This document shows, piece after piece, positions 1-9,456 of a stretch of 57,563 bases of DNA (position 1 is the stretch's first letter; every line of letters starts with the position of its first letter). The DNA comes from Pseudoalteromonas sp. P1-9 (GTDB taxonomy: Bacteria > Pseudomonadota > Gammaproteobacteria > Enterobacterales > Alteromonadaceae), in assembly GCF_001399975.1 (NCBI RefSeq), contig NZ_LKBD01000033.1, positions 1 to 57,563 on the forward strand. Reading direction: 5' to 3'. The notes under the pieces are model-generated. The model saw nothing but the letters and a program-made list of their open reading frames with translations. It ran no database searches and was not told the DNA's origin. Both the position numbers and the translations under genes were made by a program.

Positions 1-20
1 CACACACGGCTTTAAAATAC

Positions 21-51
21 AAAACGCCCGATGAAGTGCATCGAGCGTTTT
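21..51. terminator. Hairpin, probable terminator
   Basis: AAAACGC and CGATG (21-27, 29-33) pair with CATCG and GCGTTTT (39-43, 45-51) around an AAGTG loop. A/T-rich runs on both sides would let it work on either strand. The gene it serves lies outside the window. Confidence 0.55.
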
Positions 52-91
52 AATATTAAAAGTGTCAACCCATGCTAGGATGGGTCATTTT

Positions 92-122
92 AAAAAGGAT
101 AGGCACAAACCCTATCCTTTTT
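92..122 (-). terminator. glnS terminator
   Basis: A perfect 12-bp stem (92-103 with 111-122, core GGATAGG/CCTATCC) with a 7-nt loop and a T run on the minus strand. It lies 6 bases past the glnS stop. The symmetric A/T tracts could also stop plus-strand transcription. Confidence 0.85.
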
Positions 123-127
123 TAAAC

Positions 128-1795
128 TTAGCCTTTGTTTTCTTCTTTAGCCCAAGAATCACGTAAGCCAACCGTACGGTTAAATACTAACCCTTCAGCT
201 TTACTATCTCGACAGAAATAGCCTGTACGTTCAAACTGGTAACCCACTTCAGCTTCTACATCGGCAAGTGCTGGCTCAACAACCGCAGAGGTTAAACTTA
301 CTAAAGACTCTGGGTTCAATACAGTTGTAAAGTCTTCTTCTGCTGCCGGGTTAGGCACAGTAAATAAACGGTCGTATAAACGTACTTCTGCAGGAACACC
401 TTGGCTTGCACTTACCCAGTGAATAACCCCTTTTACTTTACGACCATCACTTGGATTTTTACCCAGTGTTTCATCGTCGTATGTACAGTAAATAGTAGTA
501 ATGTTGCCTGCATCGTCTTGGTCAACACGTTCAGCTTTAATAACATACGCACCACGTAAACGTACTTCTTTACCCAGCACTAAACGCTTATATTTTTTGT
601 TTGCCTCAAGACGGAAGTCTTCACGCTCAATAAATACTTCACGCGTGAAAGGTACGATACGCGTGCCCATTTCTTCGATATTTGGATGATTTTGAACTGT
701 CAGCTCTTCCACTTTATCTTCTGGGAAATTCTCGATAACTACTTTAATCGGATCAAGTACTGCCATTGCACGCGGTGCATTTTCGTTTAGGTCATCACGG
801 ATACATGCTTCTAACATGCCCATTTCTACCATATTATCTTGTTTTGTAACGCCAATACGCTTACAGAATTCGCGTACCGAAGCAGGTGTATAACCACGAC
901 GCTTTAAACCCGCAATTGTTGGCATACGCGGGTCATCCCAACCTTCTACGTGCTTTTCTTCAACTAATGCATTTAACTTACGCTTACTCATTAGTGTGTA
1001 TTCAAGATTTAAACGAGAAAACTCAATTTGTTGTGGATGACATTCAAGTGAAATGTTATCTAACACCCAATCGTATAGACGACGGTTATCTTGGAACTCA
1101 AGCGTACAAAGCGAGTGCGTAATACCTTCTAGCGCATCTGAAATACAGTGTGTGAAATCGTACATTGGGTAGATACACCACTTATCACCTGTTTGGTGGT
1201 GATGTGCAAAGCGAATACGATAAATAATTGGATCGCGTAGCACCATAAATGAGCTCGCCATATCAATTTTTGCACGTAGAACACATTCGCCTTCTTTAAA
1301 CTCACCATTTTTCATTTTTTCGAAAAGCGCTAAATTTTCTTCCACACTGGTATCACGGTAAGGGCTGTTTTTACCTGCTTCTGTTAACGTACCGCGGTAT
1401 TCACGTGCTTCATCTGGTGATAAGAAACATACGTACGCTAGGCCTTTTTCAATTAGCTCTAACGCGTAGCCGTATAACTCGTCAAAGTAGTTTGACGAAT
1501 AACAAATATCGCCATCCCAGTTAAAACCAAGCCATTTAACATCTTGTTGAATTGAGTTTACGTAATCGATGTCTTCTTTTTCTGGGTTTGTATCATCAAA
1601 ACGTAAGTTACATAGGCCGTTGTAGTCTTGTGCAATACCAAAGTTTAGGCAGATAGACTTGGCGTGACCAATATGTAAAAAACCATTCGGCTCTGGTGGA
1701 AAACGTGTATGTGTTGCTGCATGTTTTCCTGATGCTAAATCTTTATCAATTAAATTAGTGATAAAGTTTGTTGCTCGATTTTCTGCTTCCGCCAT
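128..1795 (-). CDS. glnS: Glutaminyl-tRNA synthetase
   Basis: Charges tRNA-Gln with glutamine in the cytoplasm. The 555-aa length matches bacterial GlnS (E. coli about 554). The class I signature is present: [15 protein letters not shown] with HIGH at residues 41-44, and an MSKRK (KMSKS-type) loop near residue 270. The C-terminal half is the beta-barrel anticodon-binding region typical of GlnRS. The ATG at 1795 has TAGGAAA about 10 bases upstream. The gene stands alone: it is followed by its own terminator, and a terminator-bounded gap of 337 bp separates it from sucD upstream. GluRS is excluded by the GlnS-type N-terminus and the lack of a GluRS C-terminal helical domain. The assignment is secure. 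Confidence 0.97.
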   Translation of the reverse strand: MAEAENRATNFITNLIDKDLASGKHAATHTRFPPEPNGFLHIGHAKSICLNFGIAQDYNGLCNLRFDDTNPEKEDIDYVNSIQQDVKWLGFNWDGDICYSSNYFDELYGYALELIEKGLAYVCFLSPDEAREYRGTLTEAGKNSPYRDTSVEENLALFEKMKNGEFKEGECVLRAKIDMASSFMVLRDPIIYRIRFAHHHQTGDKWCIYPMYDFTHCISDALEGITHSLCTLEFQDNRRLYDWVLDNISLECHPQQIEFSRLNLEYTLMSKRKLNALVEEKHVEGWDDPRMPTIAGLKRRGYTPASVREFCKRIGVTKQDNMVEMGMLEACIRDDLNENAPRAMAVLDPIKVVIENFPEDKVEELTVQNHPNIEEMGTRIVPFTREVFIEREDFRLEANKKYKRLVLGKEVRLRGAYVIKAERVDQDDAGNITTIYCTYDDETLGKNPSDGRKVKGVIHWVSASQGVPAEVRLYDRLFTVPNPAAEEDFTTVLNPESLVSLTSAVVEPALADVEAEVGYQFERTGYFCRDSKAEGLVFNRTVGLRDSWAKEENKG

Positions 1796-2132
1796 TGCGA
1801 AATTTTCCTATATTCATTAAATAAATTAACGGTCTAATTATTACAAATAAAAGCCGTATCGCCTAGGTGCAAACTAACCAAGGACTAAAAAAATGTGAAA
1901 TAAAAAACTAATTTCGAATCTGTTAAGTATGTAACCAAATAACACGCTAATTTAGCTCATTGAATCCAATAACTAACCCGTTAAAGACTAATTCCATGTA
2001 CGAGTAATAAATGTACTTTCAACGCATTTTTATGAGTTGATATAACTTGGGGTGATGGTTATTAGTTTCAAGATTTAAAATTTAGGTAATAAAAAAGGCT
2101 GCAGATGCAGCCTTTTTTAAACGATAGGTAAA
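1796..2132. other. Intergenic region glnS/sucD
   Basis: A 337-bp A/T-rich gap. It holds the sucD terminator (2091-2118) and must hold the glnS promoter. I found no convincing -35/-10 pair: TTGCAC (minus strand, near 1870) with TATTTG 17 bases on is the best and is weak. No ORF or RNA gene is recognisable. Confidence 0.5.
2091..2118 (-). terminator. Terminator after sucD
   Basis: AAAAAAGGCTGC / GCAGCCTTTTTT, a 12-bp stem with loop AGAT and a T6 run on the minus strand. It closes the sdh-suc block 15 bases after the sucD stop. Confidence 0.9.
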
Positions 2133-3005
2133 TTACCAGCCAGTTTTTTCTGCTAGTGCTTTACCGATATCAGCTAGTGAACGAACAGTCTTAACGCCTG
2201 CTGCTTCTAGCGCTGCGAATTTCTCGTCAGCTGTACCTTTACCGCCAGCGATAATCGCACCAGCGTGACCCATACGCTTACCTGGAGGAGCAGTAACACC
2301 AGCGATGTAAGAAACTACCGGCTTAGTTACATTAGCTTTAATATATTCAGCAGCTTCTTCTTCAGCTGTACCACCGATCTCACCGATCATTACGATCGCT
2401 TCAGTTTGTGGATCTTTTTCGAACATTTCAAGAACGTCGATGAAGTTAGTACCTGGGATTGGATCACCGCCGATACCAACACATGTTGATTGACCGAAAC
2501 CAGCGTCTGTAGTTTGCTTAACAGCTTCATAAGTAAGTGTACCAGAACGTGATACGATACCTACTTTACCTGGCTTGTGGATATGACCAGGCATGATACC
2601 AATTTTAGTTTCACCCGGAGTGATAACACCTGGGCAGTTTGGACCAATCATGCGAACGCCAGTTTCGTCAAGCTTAACTTTAACGTCAACCATGTCTAGC
2701 GTTGGAATACCTTCAGTAATACAAACGATTAGCTCGATACCTGCATCGATAGCTTCAAGGATTGCATCTTTACAGAAAGGTGCTGGAACGTAGATTACAG
2801 ATGCAGTTGCACCAGTAGATTCTACTGCTTCACGTACTGTGTTAAATACAGGAAGACCTAGGTGAGTTTGACCACCTTTACCTGGAGAAACACCACCAAC
2901 CATTTGTGTACCGTACTCAAGCGCTTGCTCTGAGTGGAAAGTACCTTGGCCGCCAGTGAAACCCTGACAGATTACTTTAGTATCTTTGTTAATTAATACA
3001 GACAT
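2133..3005 (-). CDS. sucD: Succinyl-CoA synthetase alpha subunit
   Basis: With SucC, converts succinyl-CoA to succinate with substrate-level phosphorylation in the TCA cycle. The 290-aa length is standard. The N-terminus is a CoA-binding Rossmann domain ([15 protein letters not shown] near residue 15-30). The phospho-histidine lies in the conserved [16 protein letters not shown] segment near residue 247. The ATG overlaps the sucC stop codon (TAATG), so the two are translationally coupled in the usual SucCD 1:1 arrangement. It is the last gene of the block and is followed by an intrinsic terminator. Confidence 0.97.
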   Translation of the reverse strand: MSVLINKDTKVICQGFTGGQGTFHSEQALEYGTQMVGGVSPGKGGQTHLGLPVFNTVREAVESTGATASVIYVPAPFCKDAILEAIDAGIELIVCITEGIPTLDMVDVKVKLDETGVRMIGPNCPGVITPGETKIGIMPGHIHKPGKVGIVSRSGTLTYEAVKQTTDAGFGQSTCVGIGGDPIPGTNFIDVLEMFEKDPQTEAIVMIGEIGGTAEEEAAEYIKANVTKPVVSYIAGVTAPPGKRMGHAGAIIAGGKGTADEKFAALEAAGVKTVRSLADIGKALAEKTGW

Positions 3006-4171
3006 TATTTGCCCTCCGCAGCAGCAACAACTTTCTCAGCAGCGTCAGTTAGTGACTCAGCTGCGATAATGTCAAGGCCAGAGTTAGCAAGAACGTCACG
3101 ACCAAGATCAGCGTTAGTACCTTCTAAACGTACAACTACAGGTACATTTACACCAACTTCTTTAACTGCACCAATGATACCTTCTGCGATCATGTCGCAA
3201 CGTACGATACCACCGAAGATGTTAACTAGTACTGCTTTAACATTGTCATCAGATAAGATGATCTTGAATGCTTCAGCTACACGCTCTTTAGTCGCGCCGC
3301 CACCTACGTCTAGGAAGTTAGCTGGCTTGCCGCCGTGTAGGTTTACGATGTCCATCGTACCCATCGCAAGGCCTGCACCGTTAACCATACAACCAACGTT
3401 ACCGTCTAGTGCTACGTAGTTCAATTCCCACTGAGCTGCATGCGCTTCACGCTCGTCTTCTTGTGACGGATCGTGCATTTCACGGATTTTAGGCTGACGG
3501 TATAAAGCGTTACCATCTACACCGATTTTACCGTCTAGACAGTGAAGGTTACCTTCGTCAGTGATTACTAATGGGTTGATTTCTAATAGTGCGAAATCGT
3601 GGTCGTTGAACATGTTAGCAAGACCCATGAAGATCTTAACGAACTGCTTCATTTGCGTAGGGTTTAAACCTAGTTTGAAGCCTAGTTCACGTGCCTGGTA
3701 AGCTTGAGGACCTACTAGTGGATCGATCTCAGCTTTGTGAATTAGTTCTGGTGTTTCTTCTGCAACTTGTTCGATTTCAACGCCACCTTCAGTAGATGCC
3801 ATGAAAACAACTTTACGAGAAGCACGGTCTACTACAGCGCCAAGGTATAATTCGTTAGCGATATCTGTGCAGCTTTCAACAAGGATTTTAGCTACTGGCT
3901 GACCATTTTCGTCAGTTTGGTAAGTAACTAAGTTTTTACCTAACCAGTTTTGTGCAAATTCTTTGATTTCTTCTTTGCTGTCAGCAAGCTTTACACCGCC
4001 CGCTTTACCACGTCCACCTGCGTGAACCTGACATTTAACAACCCACTTGTCACCGCCAATTTTATCAGCAGCTTCTGCAGCTTCCTGAGGAGTGTCACAT
4101 GCATAACCCTCAGAAACTGGTAAACCATAGTCGGCAAATAATTTCTTTGCCTGATACTCATGCAAATTCAT
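3005..4171 (-). CDS. sucC: Succinyl-CoA synthetase beta subunit
   Basis: ADP/GDP-forming beta subunit, 388 aa as in E. coli. It begins [19 protein letters not shown], the family's typical N-terminus, followed by an ATP-grasp domain ([12 protein letters not shown] near residue 53). The C-terminal ligase-CoA domain carries the GGGATKERV and [10 protein letters not shown] stretches that contact the alpha-subunit phospho-His. It overlaps sucD by one base. Unlike the classic sucABCD run-through, an intrinsic terminator, a promoter and an inverted repeat lie between sucB and this gene, so sucCD probably has some expression of its own. The ATG at 4171 is preceded by TTGGAAAAGC, a modest ribosome site. 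Confidence 0.97.
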   Translation of the reverse strand: MNLHEYQAKKLFADYGLPVSEGYACDTPQEAAEAADKIGGDKWVVKCQVHAGGRGKAGGVKLADSKEEIKEFAQNWLGKNLVTYQTDENGQPVAKILVESCTDIANELYLGAVVDRASRKVVFMASTEGGVEIEQVAEETPELIHKAEIDPLVGPQAYQARELGFKLGLNPTQMKQFVKIFMGLANMFNDHDFALLEINPLVITDEGNLHCLDGKIGVDGNALYRQPKIREMHDPSQEDEREAHAAQWELNYVALDGNVGCMVNGAGLAMGTMDIVNLHGGKPANFLDVGGGATKERVAEAFKIILSDDNVKAVLVNIFGGIVRCDMIAEGIIGAVKEVGVNVPVVVRLEGTNADLGRDVLANSGLDIIAAESLTDAAEKVVAAAEGK

Positions 4172-4199
4172 GATGCTTTTCCAATTGTATTACGTAAAG

Positions 4200-4219
4200 G
4201 GTTGAACCGTTGTTCAACC
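4200..4219. repeat. Inverted repeat in sucC leader
   Basis: A perfect 8-bp inverted repeat, GGTTGAAC and GTTCAACC separated by 4 bases. It lies just downstream of the predicted sucC start point. It could be an operator or a leader hairpin. The cognate regulator is not identifiable from sequence alone. Confidence 0.6.
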
Positions 4220-4237
4220 ATCCCAAATTGCGCACCT

Positions 4238-4266
4238 AGTATAGTCGCACCAATCAGGTATGAAAA
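4238..4266 (-). promoter_or_regulatory. Candidate sucCD promoter
   Basis: On the minus strand, TTTTCA (4261-4266) and TATACT (4238-4243) are spaced 17 bases apart. It lies between the sucB terminator and sucC. The -10 is near consensus and the -35 matches 4 of 6. Confidence 0.55.
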
Positions 4267-4287
4267 CCCCAGTACGACCAAAGGCGC

Positions 4288-4318
4288 AAAAAAAAAGCTG
4301 CGAATCACTCCACAGCTT
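4288..4318 (-). terminator. Terminator between sucB and sucC
   Basis: Read on the minus strand: AAGCTGTGGA pairs with TTCGCAGCTT (10 bp, two G-T wobbles) around a GTGA loop, then nine T. It is a canonical intrinsic terminator 20 bases past the sucB stop. It should reduce read-through into sucCD. Confidence 0.85.
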
Positions 4319-4337
4319 ATTTTTTAATCCAAATCTA

Positions 4338-5819
4338 TTATACGTCTAATAATAAACGCGTTGGATCTTCTAGTAGTTCCTTAATTGTAACCAAGAAACC
4401 AACTGATTCTTTACCATCGATTTGACGGTGGTCGTACGATAGTGCTAGGTACATCATAGGTAAAATTTCAACTTTACCATTTACCGCCATTGGACGATCT
4501 TGGATTTTGTGCATACCAAGAATAGATGACTGCGGTAAGTTGATGATTGGTGTAGAAAGTAGTGAACCAAACACACCGCCGTTAGTAATAGTGAAGTTAC
4601 CACCTGTCATGTCATCAACAGTAAGTTTTCCGTCACGACCTTTAAGTGCTAGTTCACGAATACCTTTTTCAATCTCAGCAACTGATAGCTTGTCACAGTC
4701 ACGAAGTACTGGTGTTACTAGGCCGCGAGGCGTAGAAACAGCAATGCTGATATCGAAGTAGTTGTGATAAACAATGTCATCACCGTCGATAGACGCGTTT
4801 ACTTCAGGGAAACGCTTCAGCGCTTCAGTAACTGCTTTCACGTAGAAAGACATAAAACCTAAACGGATGCCGTGACGCTCTTCAAATACATCTTTGTATT
4901 GCTTACGAAGATCCATGATTGGTTTCATGTTTACTTCGTTAAACGTTGTAAGCATTGCTGTTGAATTCTTGGCTTCTAGAAGACGGTTTGCAATTGTCTT
5001 ACGAAGACGTGTCATAGGAACACGCTTTTGCGTACGCTCACCAAGTGCAACAGCTGGTGCTGCCGCCGCAGGTGCTGCTGATTTAGCTGCTGGTGCTTTT
5101 AAGAACGCGTCTACGTCTTCTTTAGTGATACGACCGCCTTTACCAGAACCCTTGATTTGTGAAGCATCAAGGCCTTTTTCTGCAATTAGACGACGAACAG
5201 AAGGCGTTAACACGTCTGAATTTTCGTCAGATGCTGCTGGTGCTTCAGTTGCTGCTGCTGGCGCTGCCGCCGCAGGTGCTGCACCTGCAACTAGTTTACC
5301 GATTACTTGTTCGCCAAGTACTGTATCGCCTTCCGCGTGAATGTGATCACCCATTACACCATCTTCTGGCGCTACAACTTCAAGAACAACTTTGTCAGTT
5401 TCGATGTCTACTAGGTTTTGGTCACGGCTTACCGCTTCACCTGGTTGAACATGCCATGTTGCAATCGTAGCGTCTGCTACTGATTCTGGAAGTACAGGAA
5501 CTTTAATATCCACTTCTTTACCTTCTGCTGCTGGCGCCGCTGCTGGCGCTGCTGTTGTTTCTGCTGGCGCAGCTGCTGCATCTGCCGCACCTAATAGTGC
5601 AATCACTTGTTCACCAAGTACCGTTGCACCTTCCGTTTGAGAAATTTCTGTAACTACACCATCTTCAGGTGCAACTACTTCTAACACTACTTTATCTGTT
5701 TCAATATCAACAAGGTTTTGATCGCGGCTAACTGTATCACCAACGTTCACGTGCCAAGTTGCAACTGTTGCATCTGCAACAGATTCAGGAAGAACAGGAA
5801 CCTTAATTTCGGTTGTCAT
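4338..5819 (-). CDS. sucB: 2-oxoglutarate dehydrogenase E2, two lipoyl domains
   Basis: Dihydrolipoamide succinyltransferase, the core of the 2-oxoglutarate dehydrogenase complex. At 493 aa it is longer than E. coli SucB (about 405) because it has two lipoyl domains, at residues 4-78 and 104-178. Each carries [16 protein letters not shown], with the lipoyl lysines at K43 and K143, exactly 100 residues apart. Ala/Pro linkers follow each. The peripheral-subunit-binding domain is at about 203-240 ([14 protein letters not shown]...GGRITKEDV). The catalytic domain ends with YDHRQIDG (His464, Asp468). The partners sucA (10 bp upstream) and the sucCD genes agree with a succinyl rather than an acetyl substrate. 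The ATG at 5819 follows AAGGAATAAGAG. Confidence 0.96.
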   Translation of the reverse strand: MTTEIKVPVLPESVADATVATWHVNVGDTVSRDQNLVDIETDKVVLEVVAPEDGVVTEISQTEGATVLGEQVIALLGAADAAAAPAETTAAPAAAPAAEGKEVDIKVPVLPESVADATIATWHVQPGEAVSRDQNLVDIETDKVVLEVVAPEDGVMGDHIHAEGDTVLGEQVIGKLVAGAAPAAAAPAAATEAPAASDENSDVLTPSVRRLIAEKGLDASQIKGSGKGGRITKEDVDAFLKAPAAKSAAPAAAAPAVALGERTQKRVPMTRLRKTIANRLLEAKNSTAMLTTFNEVNMKPIMDLRKQYKDVFEERHGIRLGFMSFYVKAVTEALKRFPEVNASIDGDDIVYHNYFDISIAVSTPRGLVTPVLRDCDKLSVAEIEKGIRELALKGRDGKLTVDDMTGGNFTITNGGVFGSLLSTPIINLPQSSILGMHKIQDRPMAVNGKVEILPMMYLALSYDHRQIDGKESVGFLVTIKELLEDPTRLLLDV

Positions 5820-5829
5820 CTCTTATTCC

Positions 5830-8643
5830 TTATTTTTTAATTGTTAGAGCGTCGGCGATCAACGCAGTTTGTTCTTTAGTATGGGTAGACATATAACCAC
5901 ATGCTGGCGATGCTGATGCTTTACGGCCTGCATAGCTTAAGTTAGCACCTTGTGGAATTGCTTCCCAGAAATGGTGTTGCGAGCAATACCAAGCACCTTG
6001 GTTTTGCGGCTCTTCTTGACACCATACGAAATCTTTAACATGTTGGTAACGCTGCATAATTGTTTCCATTTCCGCATGAGGGAATGGGTACAATTGTTCA
6101 ACACGTACGATAGCAACATTGTTAAGTTCTTGCTCACGACGCTGTTGCAGTAGCTCGTAGTAAACCTTACCGCTACAGAACACAACACGCTCAACTTTGC
6201 TCGCATCAATATCATCGATTTCATCAATCATATTGTTGAATACACCCGTTGAAAGCTCTTCAAGGCTTGAAACAGCAAGTGGGTGACGCAGTAATGATTT
6301 AGGTGTCATAACAATCAATGGACGACGAAGTGGTCTAACTGATTGGCGACGGATCATTGCGTAAACCTGAGCTGGCGTTGACGGCACACATACTTGCATA
6401 TTGTGGTCAGCACATAGCTGTAAGAAGCGCTCTAAACGTGCAGAGCTGTGCTCTGGACCTTGGCCTTCATAGCCATGCGGTAGCAATATAGTTAAGCCAC
6501 ATAAACGGCCCCATTTTTGCTCACCAGAACTTAAGAATTGGTCAAATACAACCTGTGCGCCGTTGGCAAAGTCACCGAACTGCGCTTCCCAACATACAAG
6601 CGATGTTGGTTCTGCAGTTGCGTAACCGTATTCAAATGCAAGTACCGCTTCTTCAGATAATACCGAATCGTATACTTCAAACGCGCCTTGTTCAGGGCGA
6701 ATATTTTGTAGCGGTAAATAGGTTGATGCATCAGCTTGGTTGTGCACTACTGCATGACGGTGGAAGAACGTACCACGACCAGAATCCTGACCGGTAATAC
6801 GAATATCAGTACCTTCGTCTACTAATGATGCGTAAGCAAGTGTCTCAGCCATACCCCAATCAAGCGGCTTTTCACCCGCTGCCATCGCTTTACGATCATC
6901 GTAAATTTTCTTAACGCGAGACTGTGCTTTATGGTTTTCAGGGTAATTAGCAACTGATTCGCCCAATGCTTTCAATTTATCAAGCGGCAGCGCTGGATCG
7001 TATGCAACGTCCCAATCATGACCAACAAACTTAGACCAATCTGATGAGTGTTTAGTATCTGGTTGAATTTCATCAACAACGCACACACCGTTGTCTAAAC
7101 CGTTACGATAGTTATCAGCAAGCGCTTTTGCGTCATCAGCACTTAATACGCCTTGAGAGACAAGTGTATCAGCGTAAATCTGACGTGGCACTGGGTGCTT
7201 TTTGATTTTCTGATACATTAACGGCTGAGTCGCATTTGGCTCATCCGCTTCGTTGTGACCATGACGACGGTAACATACTAAGTCAATTACTACGTCACGC
7301 TTAAACTTGTTACGGAAATCAAGGGCAAGTTGCGTTACAAAAGCAACTGCTTCTGGGTCGTCTGAATTTACGTGGAAAATAGGTGCCTGCACCATTTTCG
7401 CGATATCAGTACAGTATTCAGTTGAGCGAACGTCTTCTTGCTTAGACGTTGTAAAACCAACTTGGTTGTTTACAACGATACGAATCGAACCGCCAACACT
7501 GAATGCACGTGTTTGTGATAGGTTGAATGTTTCTTGAACCACACCTTGGCCAGCAATTGCCGAGTCACCGTGAATAGTGATAGGTAGTGCTTTTGAGCCA
7601 TTAGTACAACCTAAACGGTCTAAACGTGCACGTACTGAACCCATAACCACTGGATTAACGATTTCTAAATGCGACGGGTTAAACGCAAGTGCCATGTGCA
7701 CGTTGCCGCCCGTAGTTGCGAAATCAGATGAGTAACCCATGTGGTATTTAACGTCACCAGAACCAGCTAATTCACCATATTTACCAGCGAATTCATCGAA
7801 CAGAACCTGTGGATTTTTACCAAGTACGTTAACTAAAACGTTTAAACGACCACGGTGTGCCATACCAATAACGGCTTCTTCCTGACCACTTTCCCCTGCT
7901 CTGTGAATAAGCTCTTTAAGCATAGGTACTAGCGCATCACCACCTTCAAGTGAGAAACGTTTTGCACCTGGGAATTTAGCGCCTAGGTATTTTTCAAGAC
8001 CATCAGCGGCCGTAAGGCCTTTTAAGATGCGTAACTTAGTTTCGTTGCTAAATTGAGGCTGGGCAAAGTTAGATTCTAAACGCTGTTGTAACCAACGCTT
8101 TTCTTCTGTAGACGTGATATGCATATATTCAGCGCCAATCGAACCACAGTAGGTTTTCTTAAGTGCTGCATATAAGTCTTTTAGTTTCATAGTGTCACTG
8201 CCTGAAGCAAATGACCCTACATTGAATTCTTTATCTAGGTCAGAATCCGTTAAATCGTGGTGTTCAAGTGTTAAATCACGTACTTTTTCACGCTGCCACA
8301 AACCTAATGGATCAAGGTTTGCATTTTGGTGACCACGGAAACGGTATGCATTAATTAATTGCAGAACCCTAACCTGTTTTGCATCAGATGCGCCACCTGC
8401 TGCAACGACTACTTCTTTATGCTTGTTTTTCGCAAGCTCGGCAAATTGTGCTCTTATGTCGGAATGTTTTACATCGACATCTACACCTTCTACTTTCGGT
8501 AGTGCATCAAACACTTCACGCCATTCGTCAGAAACTGAACTCGCGTCATCTAAATACGCTTCATACAGTTCTTCTACGTATGCGACATTACCACCATTAA
8601 AGTGAGAAGACTCTAGCCATGCCTTCATTACACCTTCGTGCAT
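5830..8643 (-). CDS. sucA: 2-oxoglutarate dehydrogenase E1
   Basis: Thiamine-diphosphate-dependent decarboxylase of the 2-oxoglutarate dehydrogenase complex. It is 937 aa, the expected size. The N-terminal SucB-binding stretch is present (MKAWLESSHFNGGNVAYVEELYEAYL). The ThDP/Mg region includes GMAHRGRLNVLVNVLGK and HGDSAIAGQGVVQETFNLS. The transketolase-like C-terminal half has YEGQGPEHSSARLERFLQLC. The ribosome site AAGGG lies 8 bases before the ATG. The sdhB-sucA gap is 91 bp and contains a perfect 10-bp-stem hairpin (8689-8711). sucB follows after 10 bp. Confidence 0.97.
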   Translation of the reverse strand: MHEGVMKAWLESSHFNGGNVAYVEELYEAYLDDASSVSDEWREVFDALPKVEGVDVDVKHSDIRAQFAELAKNKHKEVVVAAGGASDAKQVRVLQLINAYRFRGHQNANLDPLGLWQREKVRDLTLEHHDLTDSDLDKEFNVGSFASGSDTMKLKDLYAALKKTYCGSIGAEYMHITSTEEKRWLQQRLESNFAQPQFSNETKLRILKGLTAADGLEKYLGAKFPGAKRFSLEGGDALVPMLKELIHRAGESGQEEAVIGMAHRGRLNVLVNVLGKNPQVLFDEFAGKYGELAGSGDVKYHMGYSSDFATTGGNVHMALAFNPSHLEIVNPVVMGSVRARLDRLGCTNGSKALPITIHGDSAIAGQGVVQETFNLSQTRAFSVGGSIRIVVNNQVGFTTSKQEDVRSTEYCTDIAKMVQAPIFHVNSDDPEAVAFVTQLALDFRNKFKRDVVIDLVCYRRHGHNEADEPNATQPLMYQKIKKHPVPRQIYADTLVSQGVLSADDAKALADNYRNGLDNGVCVVDEIQPDTKHSSDWSKFVGHDWDVAYDPALPLDKLKALGESVANYPENHKAQSRVKKIYDDRKAMAAGEKPLDWGMAETLAYASLVDEGTDIRITGQDSGRGTFFHRHAVVHNQADASTYLPLQNIRPEQGAFEVYDSVLSEEAVLAFEYGYATAEPTSLVCWEAQFGDFANGAQVVFDQFLSSGEQKWGRLCGLTILLPHGYEGQGPEHSSARLERFLQLCADHNMQVCVPSTPAQVYAMIRRQSVRPLRRPLIVMTPKSLLRHPLAVSSLEELSTGVFNNMIDEIDDIDASKVERVVFCSGKVYYELLQQRREQELNNVAIVRVEQLYPFPHAEMETIMQRYQHVKDFVWCQEEPQNQGAWYCSQHHFWEAIPQGANLSYAGRKASASPACGYMSTHTKEQTALIADALTIKK

Positions 8644-8688
8644 TTATAAGCCCTTTTTACTAGCGCAGAATACTAAGTTTTAGTTAAA

Positions 8689-8711
8689 CGGCGATAACAA
8701 AGTTATCGCCG
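8689..8711. repeat. sdhB-sucA intercistronic hairpin
   Basis: CGGCGATAAC / GTTATCGCCG, a perfect 10-bp stem with a 3-nt loop. No T tract follows on the minus strand, so an mRNA-stability or processing element is more likely than a terminator. Confidence 0.7.
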
Positions 8712-8734
8712 CGGTGTTTTGTGTTACTGCCGTT

Positions 8735-9445
8735 TTATACCGAACGGTTTAGTAACATAGACTTAATGTGACCAATTGCCTTAGTTGGATTAAGGCCCTT
8801 AGGACACACGTTGACACAGTTCATAATACCGTGACAACGGAATACGCTGAATGCATCGTCTAAATCTGCTAAACGTTCTTCTGTCGCCGTATCGCGGCTA
8901 TCAGCTAAGAAACGGTAAGCGTGTAGCAAACCAGCAGGACCAATGAACTTGTCAGGGTTCCACCAGAATGATGGGCATGAAGTTGAACAACATGCACATA
9001 AGATACACTCATATAAACCATCAAGCTTGTCACGTTCTTCAATTGATTGAAGACGCTCTTCACCACCTGTTGGCTTATCGTTGATTAAGAATGGCTTAAC
9101 TTTCTCGTATTGTGAATAGAATTGAGACATATCAATTACTAAATCACGAACAACTGGTAAGCCAGGTAATGGACGAATAACGATTTTACCCTTACCTAGT
9201 GCAGATAATGGAGTAATACACGCTAAACCGTTTTTACCATTCATGTTAACACCGTCAGAACCACATACACCTTCACGGCATGAACGACGGAAAGAAAGCG
9301 TTGGATCTTGCTCTTTCAATTGTAAAAGTGCATCCAATACCATCATATCGCGACCTTCTTCTACCTCAAGGGTATAGTCTTGCATACGTGGTGCGTTGTC
9401 TACATCTGGATTGTAACGATAGACAGAAAATTGTAATTGTGCCAT
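8735..9445 (-). CDS. sdhB: Succinate dehydrogenase iron-sulfur subunit
   Basis: Carries electrons from SdhA to ubiquinone. It is 236 aa, close to E. coli (238). The [2Fe-2S] ligands are in SCREGVCGSDGVNMNGKNGLAC, described here only as the cysteine cluster near residues 55-77. The [4Fe-4S]/[3Fe-4S] domain holds CILCACCSTSCP near residue 149 and CHGIMNCVNVCPKG near residue 205. The strong ribosome site AGGAG lies 8 bases before the ATG. It is 11 bp from sdhA in the usual CDAB order. Confidence 0.97.
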   Translation of the reverse strand: MAQLQFSVYRYNPDVDNAPRMQDYTLEVEEGRDMMVLDALLQLKEQDPTLSFRRSCREGVCGSDGVNMNGKNGLACITPLSALGKGKIVIRPLPGLPVVRDLVIDMSQFYSQYEKVKPFLINDKPTGGEERLQSIEERDKLDGLYECILCACCSTSCPSFWWNPDKFIGPAGLLHAYRFLADSRDTATEERLADLDDAFSVFRCHGIMNCVNVCPKGLNPTKAIGHIKSMLLNRSV

Positions 9446-9456
9446 TGACTTCGCTC

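Noticed and set aside
3009..3419. Long plus-strand ORF opposite sucC
   Set aside because: It is a shadow of the codon bias of sucC on the other strand. The residues are low-complexity Ser/Thr/Pro/Ala with no signal.
4894..5470. Two plus-strand ORFs opposite sucB
   Set aside because: They arise from the Ala/Pro-rich linkers of SucB read backwards. The composition is repetitive ([13 protein letters not shown]) and there is no ribosome site.
8689..8711. Hairpin between sdhB and sucA as a terminator
   Set aside because: There is no T run on the minus strand. It is listed as a structural repeat instead.
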